Source: Dendrophyllia cribrosa (Eukaryota; Cnidaria; Anthozoa; Scleractinia; Dendrophylliidae). From it: a stretch of DNA of 64,000 bases. The notes under the pieces were generated by a model. It saw only the letters and a program-made list of their open reading frames with translations. It had not been told where the DNA came from and did no database searches. The position numbers and the translations under genes were made by a program. Shown here piece by piece: positions 21,838-33,700 of this stretch (position 1 is the first letter of the stretch; each line of letters begins with the position of its first letter). The stretch lies in NCBI GenBank assembly GCA_024195265.1, contig JAJLRJ010000005.1:40722280-40786279 (forward strand), given 5' to 3'.

Positions 21838-22560
21838 AGGCTATACCTGCCAACTTTTTCCCATTGATAGACATGAGAATTTTTTCGTGGGAGTGCCAGG
21901 ATTTCCGAAGGCGGCCCAACCAAATCCGAAGAGAACCCGATCTAGTCCAAAGATGTCTGCAGTTTTCTGAAGATGAGTTTCCATGGGCCTCAGACCTTCA
22001 TTTAATAACATCCAGCTGTAATCCACCGTAGGAAAAAAGATGGCGGCTGTTCATTTGAACACAATACCTTGCGGACCTAACACAGCACATAAGACACAAA
22101 GAAAGCCAAATTTTTACAATATTTGTTCCAGTACTAAGGACAATGTGTAGACTAGGTTTGAAGATTTTATAACTTTTCTTTACATTTTTATGAACGTTGT
22201 TAAGGTTTTTGTGCGCTAAGAATTATGGGTAAATGTACCAGTCGCCATCTTTTTTCCTACCGAGGATTGTATTAATGTTTAGAACGATAAAAACCTACAA
22301 AAAAGTTCCACATTTTTATGAATGTAACTATATTTTTAATTGGATCATGATCAGTTAAGGCTGATAGCTCAAATCTGTAAGTCAGGCATGAGAAATTGCT
22401 CCATAGGCATGAGTAGGCATGGGCATCGGACCAAACATGTTGCCCTGGGTTACTCCTCTCGACAGCTAACCAGTCAGAAAACGTGTCTCCTACTTTCTCC
22501 CTCTGCATTCTGCAGAATAAGTAATCTCCTACATGTAGTAGAGCACAAGCACTGTCACTG
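21838..22560. repeat. Dispersed repeat splitting the LINE; second copy at 28352-28735
   Basis: TATACCTGCCAACTTTTTCC, GAGTGCCAGGATTTC and CTCAAATCTGTAAGTC[A/T]GGC are shared with 28352-28735 in a UFSP2 intron. A 233 bp MITE (22028-22260) is nested inside this copy and missing from the other. Confidence 0.7.
22028..22260. mobile_element. 233 bp MITE with perfect 18 bp TIRs
   Basis: GTAGGAAAAAAGATGGCG at 22028-22045 is the reverse complement of 22243-22260. The copy of the host repeat at 28352-28735 lacks it, which acts as an empty site. Confidence 0.8.
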
Positions 22561-23117
22561 AGGCCATAGGCTTTTATAGCTTCACAAGCATCAACACATG
22601 TGGGATGGTGTCAAATGCTTTTGACAAATCCATTGACACAACAGCAACTAACTCCTTGTCGTCACGACTTGCTCTCCAATCCTCCACGAGTTGAAGTAGT
22701 GACGTTTGGCAACTTAAATATTTTCTATATGCGGAGATGAAATCAGATAGAATTCTTCAAGCTGGGAGTACATACACATGGTTGGTTAAGCTTCCTTTAC
22801 TAGGTTAGATTTAATTATTAGTGATTGCCCTTATTCTTGACTATGTAACACCAAAGGCTTTATCAGATGTTTAGATCACATCCAGTATCACTGTTTGTTC
22901 TAACTATCCCATTCTATGTTGTCATCAACAATCCATGTCACAATTTCTCTAGATCTTCAATGCTGATACAAAAGTCATTCTCCAACAGTCTCTCTGTCTC
23001 CAAGATAAGTGTTTGTATTTGTGTCTTGTTGTTCCTTCGATGTGCTTTCTTTATCACTTTTCAATGCTTTGAGGTTATTATCTGTTGTTATGTACATTGG
23101 CTGGCACTAGGGGTGGT

Positions 23118-24245
23118 TCAGGCACTGCCATTATTATCTGCGTCAAACCTCACAGAGGCCAAACACTTGTAAAAACCATCTTTGTCTTTCTCGTTCATTG
23201 AACACAGATGCAACCCACTCACTGGCTCTTCACCAAACTTGAAGTTGGCCCAGGTTGAATAACTTTCCACTGGAATTTTATTGATTCCTTGTTTTATCAA
23301 CTTTCTAGCTAACTTAATGACTGTTAGGTGAGGGTTAAATTCACGAGAATCTGTTGAAGGGATTCCCTCCTCTGCAAAGGTCTCCCTTACAATATTTGCT
23401 ACTGTGTTCAGCCCTTCCATCTCCTCTTCACTGCAAAGTTTCACAAAGAGAACTTGATGTCGAAAGTGGTCAAGGCCTGCAAAATTCAGTGTCAATGTGT
23501 CATTTTGCAAAATGGGCTCCAGAATACTTCTGCATTGATGTAAGATTTTTGTTGCCTTTTGAATTTGCTCCTCATCCTCAAGATGAACAACCAAAAGGGT
23601 CAAGTGCAAAGTTGCAAGTGGAATAAGAGCAGGCTTTAGTTTCTCATTATCCGTAACAATTAAATCTTGAACACGTCTAACACGAGAGTGAATGTGATCA
23701 TTGTTAACGCGGATGGCTATGAAATGGTTTGGCATTATTCTTTTTGGTTTCCTTTTTGCTTTAGAAGAAGAATAATCCTCTTTATTCTCACTTTTACTAC
23801 ATACAGTAGTAACAGTCTCTTCGTCATCAGATAAACTACTGGTGAATTCTTCATCAGATAAACTACTGGTGAATTCTTCATCAGATAAACTACTGAGCCG
23901 CCGTTTTTGCTTTCTCAAGAACTTTCTCTTTCTTTGTCTGGATTTAAATTTGCTTCGGATGGCCCACCTTGCAGTATGCCTGGATTGCAAGGCTTCATCA
24001 AAGAGGTTTTCTAATCCAAGGGACTCTTCGTCACAGTGCAAGTCAATGTTATTTGCTTTGATATTTGCTGGAGCATAAGGTTTTCTACTTCCTGTCTTTC
24101 TCCATCTGGATTTTTTCTTGCTTTGCGTCATCCACCTTGATGTATCCACACATTGCAAGCTCTCATCAAAAAGAGTGTTAAACCCAAGAAAGTCATCGTC
24201 CCACTTCTTGTTTCTAGTAGCTGATTGTAATTTGGGGGATAACAT
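23118..24245 (-). CDS. AKAP7-like protein, copy B, missing both ends
   Basis: A 375-codon frame that aligns with copy A through the acidic repeats, basic tract and 2H domain; both HxT motifs survive (HLTLLVV and HLTVIKL). The region matching residues ~40-200 of copy A's long frame is deleted, removing the MERGKG start, so translation would need the ATG at 24245. At the 3' end one extra base (near 23120) shifts the frame, and the protein stops at DADNNGSA, losing about 45 residues present in copy A. It also carries a tandem SSLSDEEFT-type repeat. It could still make a 2H-domain protein or be an early pseudogene. Confidence 0.7.
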   Translation of the reverse strand: MLSPKLQSATRNKKWDDDFLGFNTLFDESLQCVDTSRWMTQSKKKSRWRKTGSRKPYAPANIKANNIDLHCDEESLGLENLFDEALQSRHTARWAIRSKFKSRQRKRKFLRKQKRRLSSLSDEEFTSSLSDEEFTSSLSDDEETVTTVCSKSENKEDYSSSKAKRKPKRIMPNHFIAIRVNNDHIHSRVRRVQDLIVTDNEKLKPALIPLATLHLTLLVVHLEDEEQIQKATKILHQCRSILEPILQNDTLTLNFAGLDHFRHQVLFVKLCSEEEMEGLNTVANIVRETFAEEGIPSTDSREFNPHLTVIKLARKLIKQGINKIPVESYSTWANFKFGEEPVSGLHLCSMNEKDKDGFYKCLASVRFDADNNGSA

Positions 24246-24508
24246 CGCACAATCCTTGGGTGAAAACTTGAAACAAGTCGAAGCCAGGTTTTTGTCAGCC
24301 GAGATGTTAAAAATTAAATATCATGTAAACAAATGAAACTTTGGGCGCGATGAACGGCTCTCTAGTTACCGGTTTCGGCTTGAAAAGAATTCACAAATAA
24401 TTGTTCCTTAAATTTCTCGACGGATTGCAAATATACAAATGGAACAGATGGAAGGCCGCTAAACGTTCTCATTTCCCCAAAGCCTGGTTTTCATTTGGTT
24501 TTTATACG

Positions 24509-24640
24509 TCGGGAAAATCCCAGACGATCGGGAGCGTTTCTCACTTCCCGACGCGTCCCATTTTTTCTGTGATGATCGTCGATTTTCCCGACATATCGGC
24601 AGACGATCGGAAAATCCCCGATCGTCTGGGATTTTCCCGA
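24509..24640. mobile_element. Palindromic MITE beside the AKAP7b/UFSP2 promoter
   Basis: The 24 bp at 24509-24532 (core GGGAAAATCCCAGACGATCG) is the exact reverse complement of 24617-24640. The matching place in unit A lacks it. Confidence 0.75.
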
Positions 24641-24689
24641 AATTTGAAATATGACTGAATGGACTGGGGACTGGGGTTGAGTTACTTAC

Positions 24690-24780
24690 CAACGAAGAAG
24701 GCCTGGGAACGAGTGTGAAGCTGCAGACACAAATGCAGCGGATTCCCACGAAAATACAAAATGGCGGACAGTGAGATTCG
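24690..24780. promoter_or_regulatory. Head-to-head promoter of AKAP7b and UFSP2 with overlapping first exons
   Basis: On the minus strand a leader exon candidate ends in a GTAAGT donor at 24689. On the plus strand the UFSP2 ATG at 24761 sits in AAAATGGCGGAC, which also fits a YY1-type AAnATGGCGG element. No TATA box is evident. The arrangement is conserved between the duplicated units. Confidence 0.5.
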
Positions 24781-27700
24781 AGTCTTCGTGGATAACACAG
24801 TAAAACAGGTTAAAAACTAATATCCTTTAAAAGAAATGAGGTGATATATTTGTCAATTTTTGCTTATTTACACTTTTGCAGAGATTGTTTCTTCGCGCGA
24901 AAAACCCAGAAGAACCAGAGACTCGCTCAATCGCGTTTCTTTACGGTGAAATATTGCGGGAACATTTTCGTATCATTGGATGTGCTGCTTGCAGAAATTC
25001 AGATCCTTCACCGAGGAATGGGTATCCAGGAATTCCAGTCTGGGAAAATGAGCAAGTTGAATTGTCAAGTGTTATCCCAAATGGTAAAAACAAATTATGT
25101 TACAGATTAAAATAAGAATAACTTAGAAACTTACATATGTCTTCAGATGTCTTCAAGTATGGCTTTTTGTCACCTGCTTAAGACTCACTTCCCCCTTCCC
25201 CCCTCCCCCTCCCCCTCCCCCCTCCCCCCTCCCCCACTTCCCCCCTTCCCCCCTTGCCCCCTTCCCCCCTTCTCCCCCTTCCCCCTTTTGCCCCCCCCCC
25301 CCCCCGTTCCCCACCGAATTCTTCAGGGGTAAACCCATGTCTAATGGAAGTCTTTAAGGTTAATGCGTTTTTAAAGGAATTCTTCAGGGGTTATGAGAAA
25401 TAAGGCCAGTCCTCAACTGGGGTGGGAGGAGGAGGGGGAGGGGCGCATTTTAAATGCAGTAGCCAAATTTAAGCCTTTTAGAGCATTTGAAGTATTTTTT
25501 TTTTCTTTGTTAGAAGATCTTTAAAATTGCCATGTTTTAACATTGATGCAATTGAATTTTTTTCATGGTGATTAAACTGATAAGAAAGCAAGGGAGGAAA
25601 ATGAGAAAATGACACAATGATACTTACTTTTTCTGTCTCTCCATCCCCTCTTAGGAAACCCTCCAATGTCTGTGAATTGCTTGTTTATAGCTGTTGGATT
25701 TGTTTCTTGAAAACACTTTCTTTCTTGCTCATCTAGGACTACAACCCTGTGGAATTTATTATTCCTGTATAAAGTCTACAAATCTTGAAGCCAATGAACT
25801 TAAAAAGATCTTTGATGGAATGTGGACAAGGGTAAGACATATGCACGTTTCAAAATATTCTTCTATGTTTTCACTAAATAATAACAATGTCAATCGGTTG
25901 TTAACCCTCAAATTTGGGCAGACCTGCACCTTTCGTAATGCCTCACAGGATTGGCTAAGAAAACAATAGAACAAACAACACAACAATGGACCCTAGCCCT
26001 AAAAACAATAGAGGTGCATCTCATCCAGGTCGAATGAAATTAGAGGTTCCGAAGAGGTGCAGGCCTACTGTCAAATTCACAAGAAAGTCTGACATCTTTT
26101 AATTATTTCCCCTTAAGTGTTATTAAAAGTAATATTATACATACATGTTGCTATGTGTCATCCCATCAAGGGGGAATATTCAGGTATTAATAGTGACGGA
26201 GAGGTGCAAAGGCCTTTTTTGGGTTTAACATTTGTGATTTGAGGACTTTTTTGGGGTTAAAGATTTTGGTGAGGACTTTTTTGGGGTTGGCAAAAACATA
26301 ACTTTTTTATGCAGAGAGAAAAGGGCTTTTTGAGGGGATCCATACGTTCTGGGCCATTGGACTTTTTTTGGATGGTTTCTGCTTAATAGTACTTTCATTA
26401 TTCTCCGGCTAAATTTCAATGGCATGTAGCTATTTTTTATTCAGACATGGAGCTGTTATGTAAGATTATATTTAAGTGCACGGCATGTCTGAAAAACAGT
26501 TTAACTGAGCCATTTTACCGTGTTGAAATAAAGTTAATTGATTGATTGATTGTATGCATTGCCTTTTGTTCGGCAACTAGAGGTTGTTCTTGTACTGAAT
26601 ATATATATTTTTTTTTTTTTGAGTAAAATCAGTTAACACAAGTGTTACATGTATTTTTTTCACAGGTTGCTTATAACTTATCAAGTGGAAAGTTGGTGGT
26701 ATTGCAACATTGTAGAACAAGTGACAGCAAAAGATGTTTTATTTATGATAAGGAACTTGGATCGGTATCAGAGTGTGAGATTCAAGAAGCTGATATCCTT
26801 GGAGAATTCCTGGAAAAAAGAATTTCTTTTAGACTTCAAGCCAACATCCCAATACTCATAGGTAATTGTCAAAAGTATCTGTATATAATTAAAGGTTTTC
26901 TTTGTTTTGGAAATTTACAATAAATTATAATTATTGAAGTCTTTAATTTCATGGGGGTGTAAGTAACAATTTTGCCAAAAAATTGAAATCAAAGCTGATT
27001 GGTGGCAATCTAAGTTAATTAAAAAATTATACATGTACATGTGTCCAGCATTTTCTTTTCTCATATTTTAATGTGCCTTGTCATTTTTCTGAGTAACATG
27101 ACAAATTCATATGCATGTCTTCCCAGTAAACAGTGACTGCCCCATATGAATATTTTTACCACTTTCAGAGTAAATGATTGTGATGCTGTGAGTCTACATC
27201 TATTTAAGATGCATTGTGTGGTACATTTGTCTGTACCATTGCATTTTTTGATGTCACATGTTTAAGGTCAAACACTGCACAAAGGAAGGGGCAGTATGCA
27301 GCTCTTACTAGGTCTTCTCTGATTGACTGAGAAAACAATAAAACAAACAACACAACAATGGACCCTAGCCCTGAAAACAATAGAGCTGCGTGATACCCAG
27401 GTCCAATGAAATTAGAGGTTCTAAAGAACTGCATGCCTGCTGCAAAGGAAGTGCCATCATGTGATACAAAAAAGCTTGTCATGTGGTACATACAAATGTA
27501 CCATGTGGTACATTTGAAATCAACTGGTGACATCATATTAATATTTTGTTACTCTGAAAGCAGCTATAAAATTTGCAAGAGTTGTGGTGTACAGGGATTG
27601 AAGCAGTACTTATTTATGTTAATTTTATGACATATTTATCTCATGTCCTTTGGCTATTTGGCTCTAAGTAGCAAGAACATTTCATGGGTTTTTCATTTTT

Positions 27701-30700
27701 TAATGATGAATTAATTTTGTCTCTCCAAGATACATCATCAGAGCTCTCAACTAAAATTGAGAAATCATGCAAGCTACTTAACTCTTCATCAACAGTCTTT
27801 CACCTGAAAGACTGCAACAAGCTGCTTAACAATCAGGACAGTGATGATGATGAGTTGGAAACTTGTGAAGAACTTCTGATGAAGATTGGCTCTGGCCAAG
27901 ACAAAACATCAAACTCTCATGGACATGGCAAAGGCAAAGGCAAACAGAAGAGTGGAAAACCAACATGTTCTGCAAATGTGGCGAAAGTTAAGGTCCAGTT
28001 CACAACTTTTATTTAAATAATGTTCTGGAAGATACGCCTACACTGTAATTGCAATAACGTTGTCAAAGAAAATAAAAAGTTCAAAAAGGCCAAATAGGAA
28101 TTAATTAGCTTTTTCATCACAGCTTGCAGCATTGACAGGGAACCTTTTTGTTTATAGCTGTACATTAATCTTGCAATTAAGATAATGCCATTTACCTGTA
28201 ATCTGAGGTGTTTTGAGGCCATGTCTTTGTATGCCTAATTAATTCCTATTGGTCTTTTTTAATTTTTTGTTTTTTTTTATTCATTTTTCTATGATAATGT
28301 TAATATTGTTAGTAATAGGTGTACTCTGCCAAACACTTTTAAATTAACACTATTATACCTGCCAACTTTTTCCAAGTGATAGGCGTGAGAATGTTTTGTG
28401 AGAGTGCCAGGATTTCAAAAGGTGACCCGACCAAATCCAAAGACAATCCAATCTATTCCGAAGATGTCCGAAGATGTTTTGAAGAATTCGGAAATTTAAT
28501 AATTTAATAACATACAGCTGTAATCTTAATGTTCTGAATGATAAAAACCTACAAAAAAGTGCCAAATTTTCATGAACGTAACTATATTTTTAATTGGATC
28601 ATATGATCAGTTAAGGCTGATACATGTAGCTCAAATCTGTAAGTCTGGCATGAGAAATTGCTCCATAGGCGTGAGATCGGAGTTTTGGACTCGCAAGCGT
28701 GAGACTCACGCCAAAGGCGTGAGACTTGGCAGATATACACTGTTACCCCCCAAAAATAGGTCTGCAATGCGTACATGTGTCTACCCAAAGGTTATGCATG
28801 TTTAATTTTTTTTAGTTTATTCTAGGTAGTATTCATTTGTGACGTCAAACATTATGTCACTAAATAGAAATTTTGTTCCCAAACTTTGCAAGGCGTGTTC
28901 CAACTTGTCATGATTGATAATATTTATTGACATGACAATTAACATCCATGAGTGTACTTCATGTAGCACAATACGTAAGTGTGAACCTTTCAGAGAAACC
29001 TTCCAACCAATCTCAAATCTCATCTTATACAAAGTGTTTTATTTAATAGTGGAATCAGGTAATGTAGGGGTAGACTCAAAATACCATAGATGTCCTCCAA
29101 AATGAATAAAATGTTTAAGGTGTTTAATAGGGAGGGGCACTTACAGGTTGGGGTGTATAACCTTGAAGTTTTGAATCTTTATTGTATTTTTTACTTAATG
29201 TTCAATCAGGTTCTTACATGTAAATACTTGGTTTGGACAACTTATTATCCTAAACATGGGATTTCCAACTTGATATTACAGGTTTGAAACAAAACACACT
29301 CTGTGTTTAATAATGATGTTAAAGTCAGTGGTGATTTTTATAGGTACATTTACCCATAGCTTGTATTTGGTTAATTCATCAGGATGTATTAGATGTGAGA
29401 TTCCTGAATCAGCTAACAGAAACTGACAGTGACCATACAGCATTTGTTCCAGTCATTCAATACAAAAAAGGTAAACAAATATACTGGGCTTTCAATTCAG
29501 TGTCCAAGGTGAAATAATGTCATAGTTGAATTATTGTAAATGATTGTAATTTTTTTTCCTCAGGAATTTATATATATATATATATTTTTTGTGTCTTTCA
29601 AATTTCTTTTATCCACTGTGAATATCATCACGCTAATTTATTCCTATTTGTTATTTTCATGTGACAAACTTTCTTGCAACTAGAATTAATTAATTTTGAT
29701 TATGGCATGATTATGGCCACCCTTGGAGACACATAAAAGGGTTTTAAATGTTGTATTTTTTGCAGCTGCTTGCTCACAAGTCAAGTTGAATCTCGCACTT
29801 GATGCAGTACTGAACTTGTCAAGAGAGACTCCATTAACAAGCCTGCCAAAGTTATTTATTTCTTCCATGTGCAGTCAGCTTAGAAAGATGGGTTCAGTTA
29901 TGACACAGTTTTCAAAGGTACAATGTAAGGTTTTAATAAAATACAGTTGTTTTATTAATTTCATGTGCTGAAGACTTATTGGTAAATTAATAAAAAATCA
30001 ATAAACACCGTAATTATTTTATTTATTAATAAGTAGCTCACATTCAAGGCAACATACATTGTACAATTATCACAATTGAAGAGCTAGGTGCTTAACTGCC
30101 TTATGTTGAATTTTAGGCCCTTTTTTCACTCAGATTTGCCGCATTTTTTGCATGTGGCATACAATTTATTGCAAAACATTGCTCTGAATTTTGTTGGCTG
30201 GTTTTTTCTTCATTTTAGAGCAATACCACATGCAAAAACTCCATGTTTCAGTTCTTTGCAGCTTCTTTTGACAAAAAAAGCCTTGTTTCTACAAATAATT
30301 ACGAGGAAACACAGACTTTTTGGATTCAATCTTTAATGCTTTCTGCCAAACTTCAATATTTTGGTCTTGTTGTCTTTGCATCTAATTCCCTTATGGAAAT
30401 CAAAAGAGAAAGGAACCTTGAAAAATTTGCGTGTTTGCGACTCTTAATATTCATGAAAATTTTATCTTAATTTCCAATAGGTTTAAGCTAAATTACAATT
30501 TTAAAATTATACAATAAAAAAAGAAAATATGATAAAAGAAAAATTCCTTCAATAAAAAGTGCAGAATAAAAAATGTCCTTAATTTTCAAATTTTCTTAAA
30601 AAAGATGGTTAAACACTGTTTAAGATCATCTGCTTAAGATGATTTTTAAAACTTGCATTAAAGATCGAGTGGCTTGATTCTTTAGTTCGTTATCCAGACT

Positions 30701-33700
30701 GTTCCAAATTTTAACAGCTCTAAAGTAAAAGGATCTTCGACCAGCTGACAATTTAAAAAGAGGGATTTCTAAATGGTTGCAGTTGCGTGTATTGTGGTTG
30801 TGGTTGTTTGAACGCTTGTTTAATCACTTTGTAGGATGGTTTATACCCTGCTCTTAAAGTGCACCACTTCAGACCTCCTGGGTTTTGTCATTTGGTGACT
30901 GTTGTTTATCCCAGCATCACAAAAGATGATAACATGATAGATGACAATGAACTTGGTAAGTACTTAGTAGAAATGTTTGTCTTTTTTGGAGATGGTTTAA
31001 GACAGTGTTTTGAGCTTCGTCTTTCCTGCATGATGTTTCCTAAAGCCACCCACACACTAAGCAATTTTATAAACCAATCGCAGCAATTTTGATTGCCATC
31101 GAAAATCACAATCCTACATGTAGTTCTGAGCACACTTGGTGATTTTCGCCAATCACTTCGATCAATATACAAAATCGCATTGTGTTTCGCTTGCTTTAGA
31201 CTGTAGACTTAATTAGTTATTTATTATTCCTTGTATGCTTCTGGAAGTGATGCTACAGGATCTCTGGCTGTATGGTTGGGCTTTGTGTGGCCTCTGTAGG
31301 ATCAGCTTTACCATTTTCTTAATTTGTCATGCCTACCTTTTTACCCGCTTTGGATAAATAAATGCTGCCAATAAATAATTACTGTCTGGTAATTATTAGA
31401 CTAGTGCATTGATTCAATTTTCATTAATTTTGTAACAAAAAGTTATGAAATGGATACAATACAATACAACACAATAGTCTTTATTTATAATATTTATATT
31501 TCCATTTTTTATTTTATTTTTGACAGTGTCCTACAGGTTGGAACTGCACAAGCGACTTTTTTTGCCTGAAAACAGGCCTCTTTTGAGACCATCCAACAGA
31601 TATGTGTTTGAAAGTGAAAAGCAACAAGGTATTGAATGGGGTTGGTTAATTAGTAATGGCCTAGATTGTAGAGTGTATCTTGTCTGTTATTTCCTTATTT
31701 ACTTTAAAGAAACATTAATAATTATTTTTTATGCTTTTATTTGTTTTTGTTCTTTTTAATTGTGCAGGTCTTTACTTGACAAACCCTCACGTTGGATTGA
31801 CTGGAGGTAGGTCAAAGATAATTATAATAATAATTATTACAAGTGTTATCGCTAGTACCTACATGTACCAAAAGTGTGGATTGTGTTTTTCGTGCACCCT
31901 GAGTTTTAGCACACTCAAACTCAGAATAGTGTTTTGCTATTCACCTCCAGGTATTGTTCTGGATTTTGTGGGCAAGATTTTTCCCCCATTTTCCAGAAAT
32001 AAAGTAACAATTTTTTTGCTGGCTATCCACTGATTGGTATATACTAAAACAAAGTCCGTAAAGAATGGTAGTAATGGTAGTAACCACCACTATTTACACG
32101 GGGGAGGGGGGGAGGGGTACTCAGGTAAAATTGTCCCAGGGAGGTGAGAGGGCCTTTTTGGGTTTGAAAATTGTGATCCGAGAAATTTTTGGGGGTGAAA
32201 GATTTTGGTGAGAACTTTTTTGGGGGGTAGGCAAAAAGCATTATTTACAATGTATTTTTACTTTTTTACAATTTGGTGCGTTGAACTTTTTTGGGGTCTG
32301 GTTTAAGCCTAATAAGACTTTTTTTGGGTCTAACAATTTGGCCTCATTCGCACCTCACTGTCACTGTAATAGCTGAGTACCCCCCCCCCCCCCCCCCCTC
32401 CCTCCTCCCTGATAATTTGCCAGTCAGTGTGGAGAACTGACGTCTTGATCTTGGGTCCATATACAGGTGTTTGTGGCACAGTAGCTGTCGTTGATGGGAC
32501 GTATGCCTACCATCATTACATGCAGGATAACTTTAATGATGATGTGAGTACATGTCACTTATCAGTATCAGGTTTGACTGTATTGCTGCAAAGTTATAAA
32601 CCAACAAAATTTTGCATATTCCAGAATTTAATGTTGCAAACAGAAATTTACTATAGGTAAAAACTTGCTCATTTGTCTCACGATGGAGTCACTTTGAGAT
32701 GTTAATTGTGACTTTTTAACTGCTATTACTGCTAGTCTCCAATGCCAAAGTTTTAAAGAGAAAGTATGAAGCAAAATTGCACACATGACACATAAAAAAT
32801 ATAGAGTATGAACTTGCTGTTGCGTGATTTTGTGGTTTAATTTCACTTTTCAAGCTCTTCAAAAATGATAGGCAAGCAGTGTTTCACAAGGAGACGACAT
32901 TCCCATAAAAATGTTTCATCTGGCTTAGATCGATCATGATTCAGGTGATGTGCCTCCTGATGTGAACACTTTTCATGGTGAAACATGTTTCATTAGTGAT
33001 CAGACTAAACATGTTTCACCATAGTGTGAACACAGCATAAGGGACAAGTCTAGTAATTAAAAATGGTTAAGAGATGAAAAGGAATACAGTAATTACAAAT
33101 GACAACGATGATCTCTAACAGAGTTCTTGTTTTATTTTTCTCTCTCTCAGGGGTGGGGTTGTGCATATCGTTCACTTCAGACCATTGCTTCCTGGTTTCG
33201 TCACCAAGGCTACACCTCAGAGCCTGTTCCAAGCCATCGACAAATCCAACAGGCTCTTGTTGATCTCCAAGATAAAGGTGAGGAGTTTGTTGGATCGCGG
33301 CAGTGGATTGGATCGTTTGAGGTCAGCATGTGCCTGGAACATCTCTTGGGTGTTACGTCAAAGATCATGTTTGTTAGTGCAGGAGCAGAAATGCGTAGCA
33401 AAGGACGTGATTTGCTTCATCATTTTCAAACTCAAGGAACACCTATTATGATTGGTAAGCTATTATCCTATTACCACTGTGTAAAAGGATTAGTCTTCAC
33501 AAGCCTAATGGCTCACAACTGCTGGAGCTTAACCCGGTTTCTATAGCATGAAGTGACTGAGAGTATTACTACTCCCCCCCTGGATGGGATGCTAATCCAT
33601 CACAAGGTTACCCCTAGCGTTATGCGCTGCCAGTACCCATTTATACACCTGGGTGGAGAGAGACAACGTGAAGCAAAGTTTCTTGTCTTAGGAAACAACA

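Larger units (their letters stand above)
21091..22760 (-). mobile_element. CR1/jockey-like LINE ORF2 relic, split by later insertions
   Basis: Reading the minus strand from 22745, a reverse-transcriptase stretch contains VVSMDLSKAFDTIPHVLM. The frame resumes near 21850 with AYADDKQLYQ, the YADD catalytic motif. The C-terminal part includes INLFGMTIDI, KINNQFNVLIRF and FILPHFYYCLSVWHFC. Stops and frame changes are frequent. The 3' end is a TATG/TACA-type simple tail at about 21095-21115. Another repeat (about 21838-22560) lies between the two halves. Confidence 0.75.
15090..24919. repeat. Tandem segmental duplication of the AKAP7/UFSP2 head-to-head pair
   Basis: Unit A (about 15090-19389) and unit B (about 19390-24919) align in the same order: TTCTCAGC[C/T]AATCCTGTCA; then CACAACCACTGACAGGCCAT; then AKAP7 3' flank, AKAP7 coding sequence, shared leader and UFSP2 exon 1 and exon 2 start. 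The A/B junction at about 19389 joins the middle of UFSP2 exon 2 directly to the dispersed repeat that begins unit B. Unit B is longer because of insertions at 19614-19767 and 20730-22880. Confidence 0.9.

Noticed and set aside
25147..25338. Proline-rich and glycine-rich open frames on both strands
   Set aside because: They are translations of a C-rich simple tract in a UFSP2 intron; no coding character.
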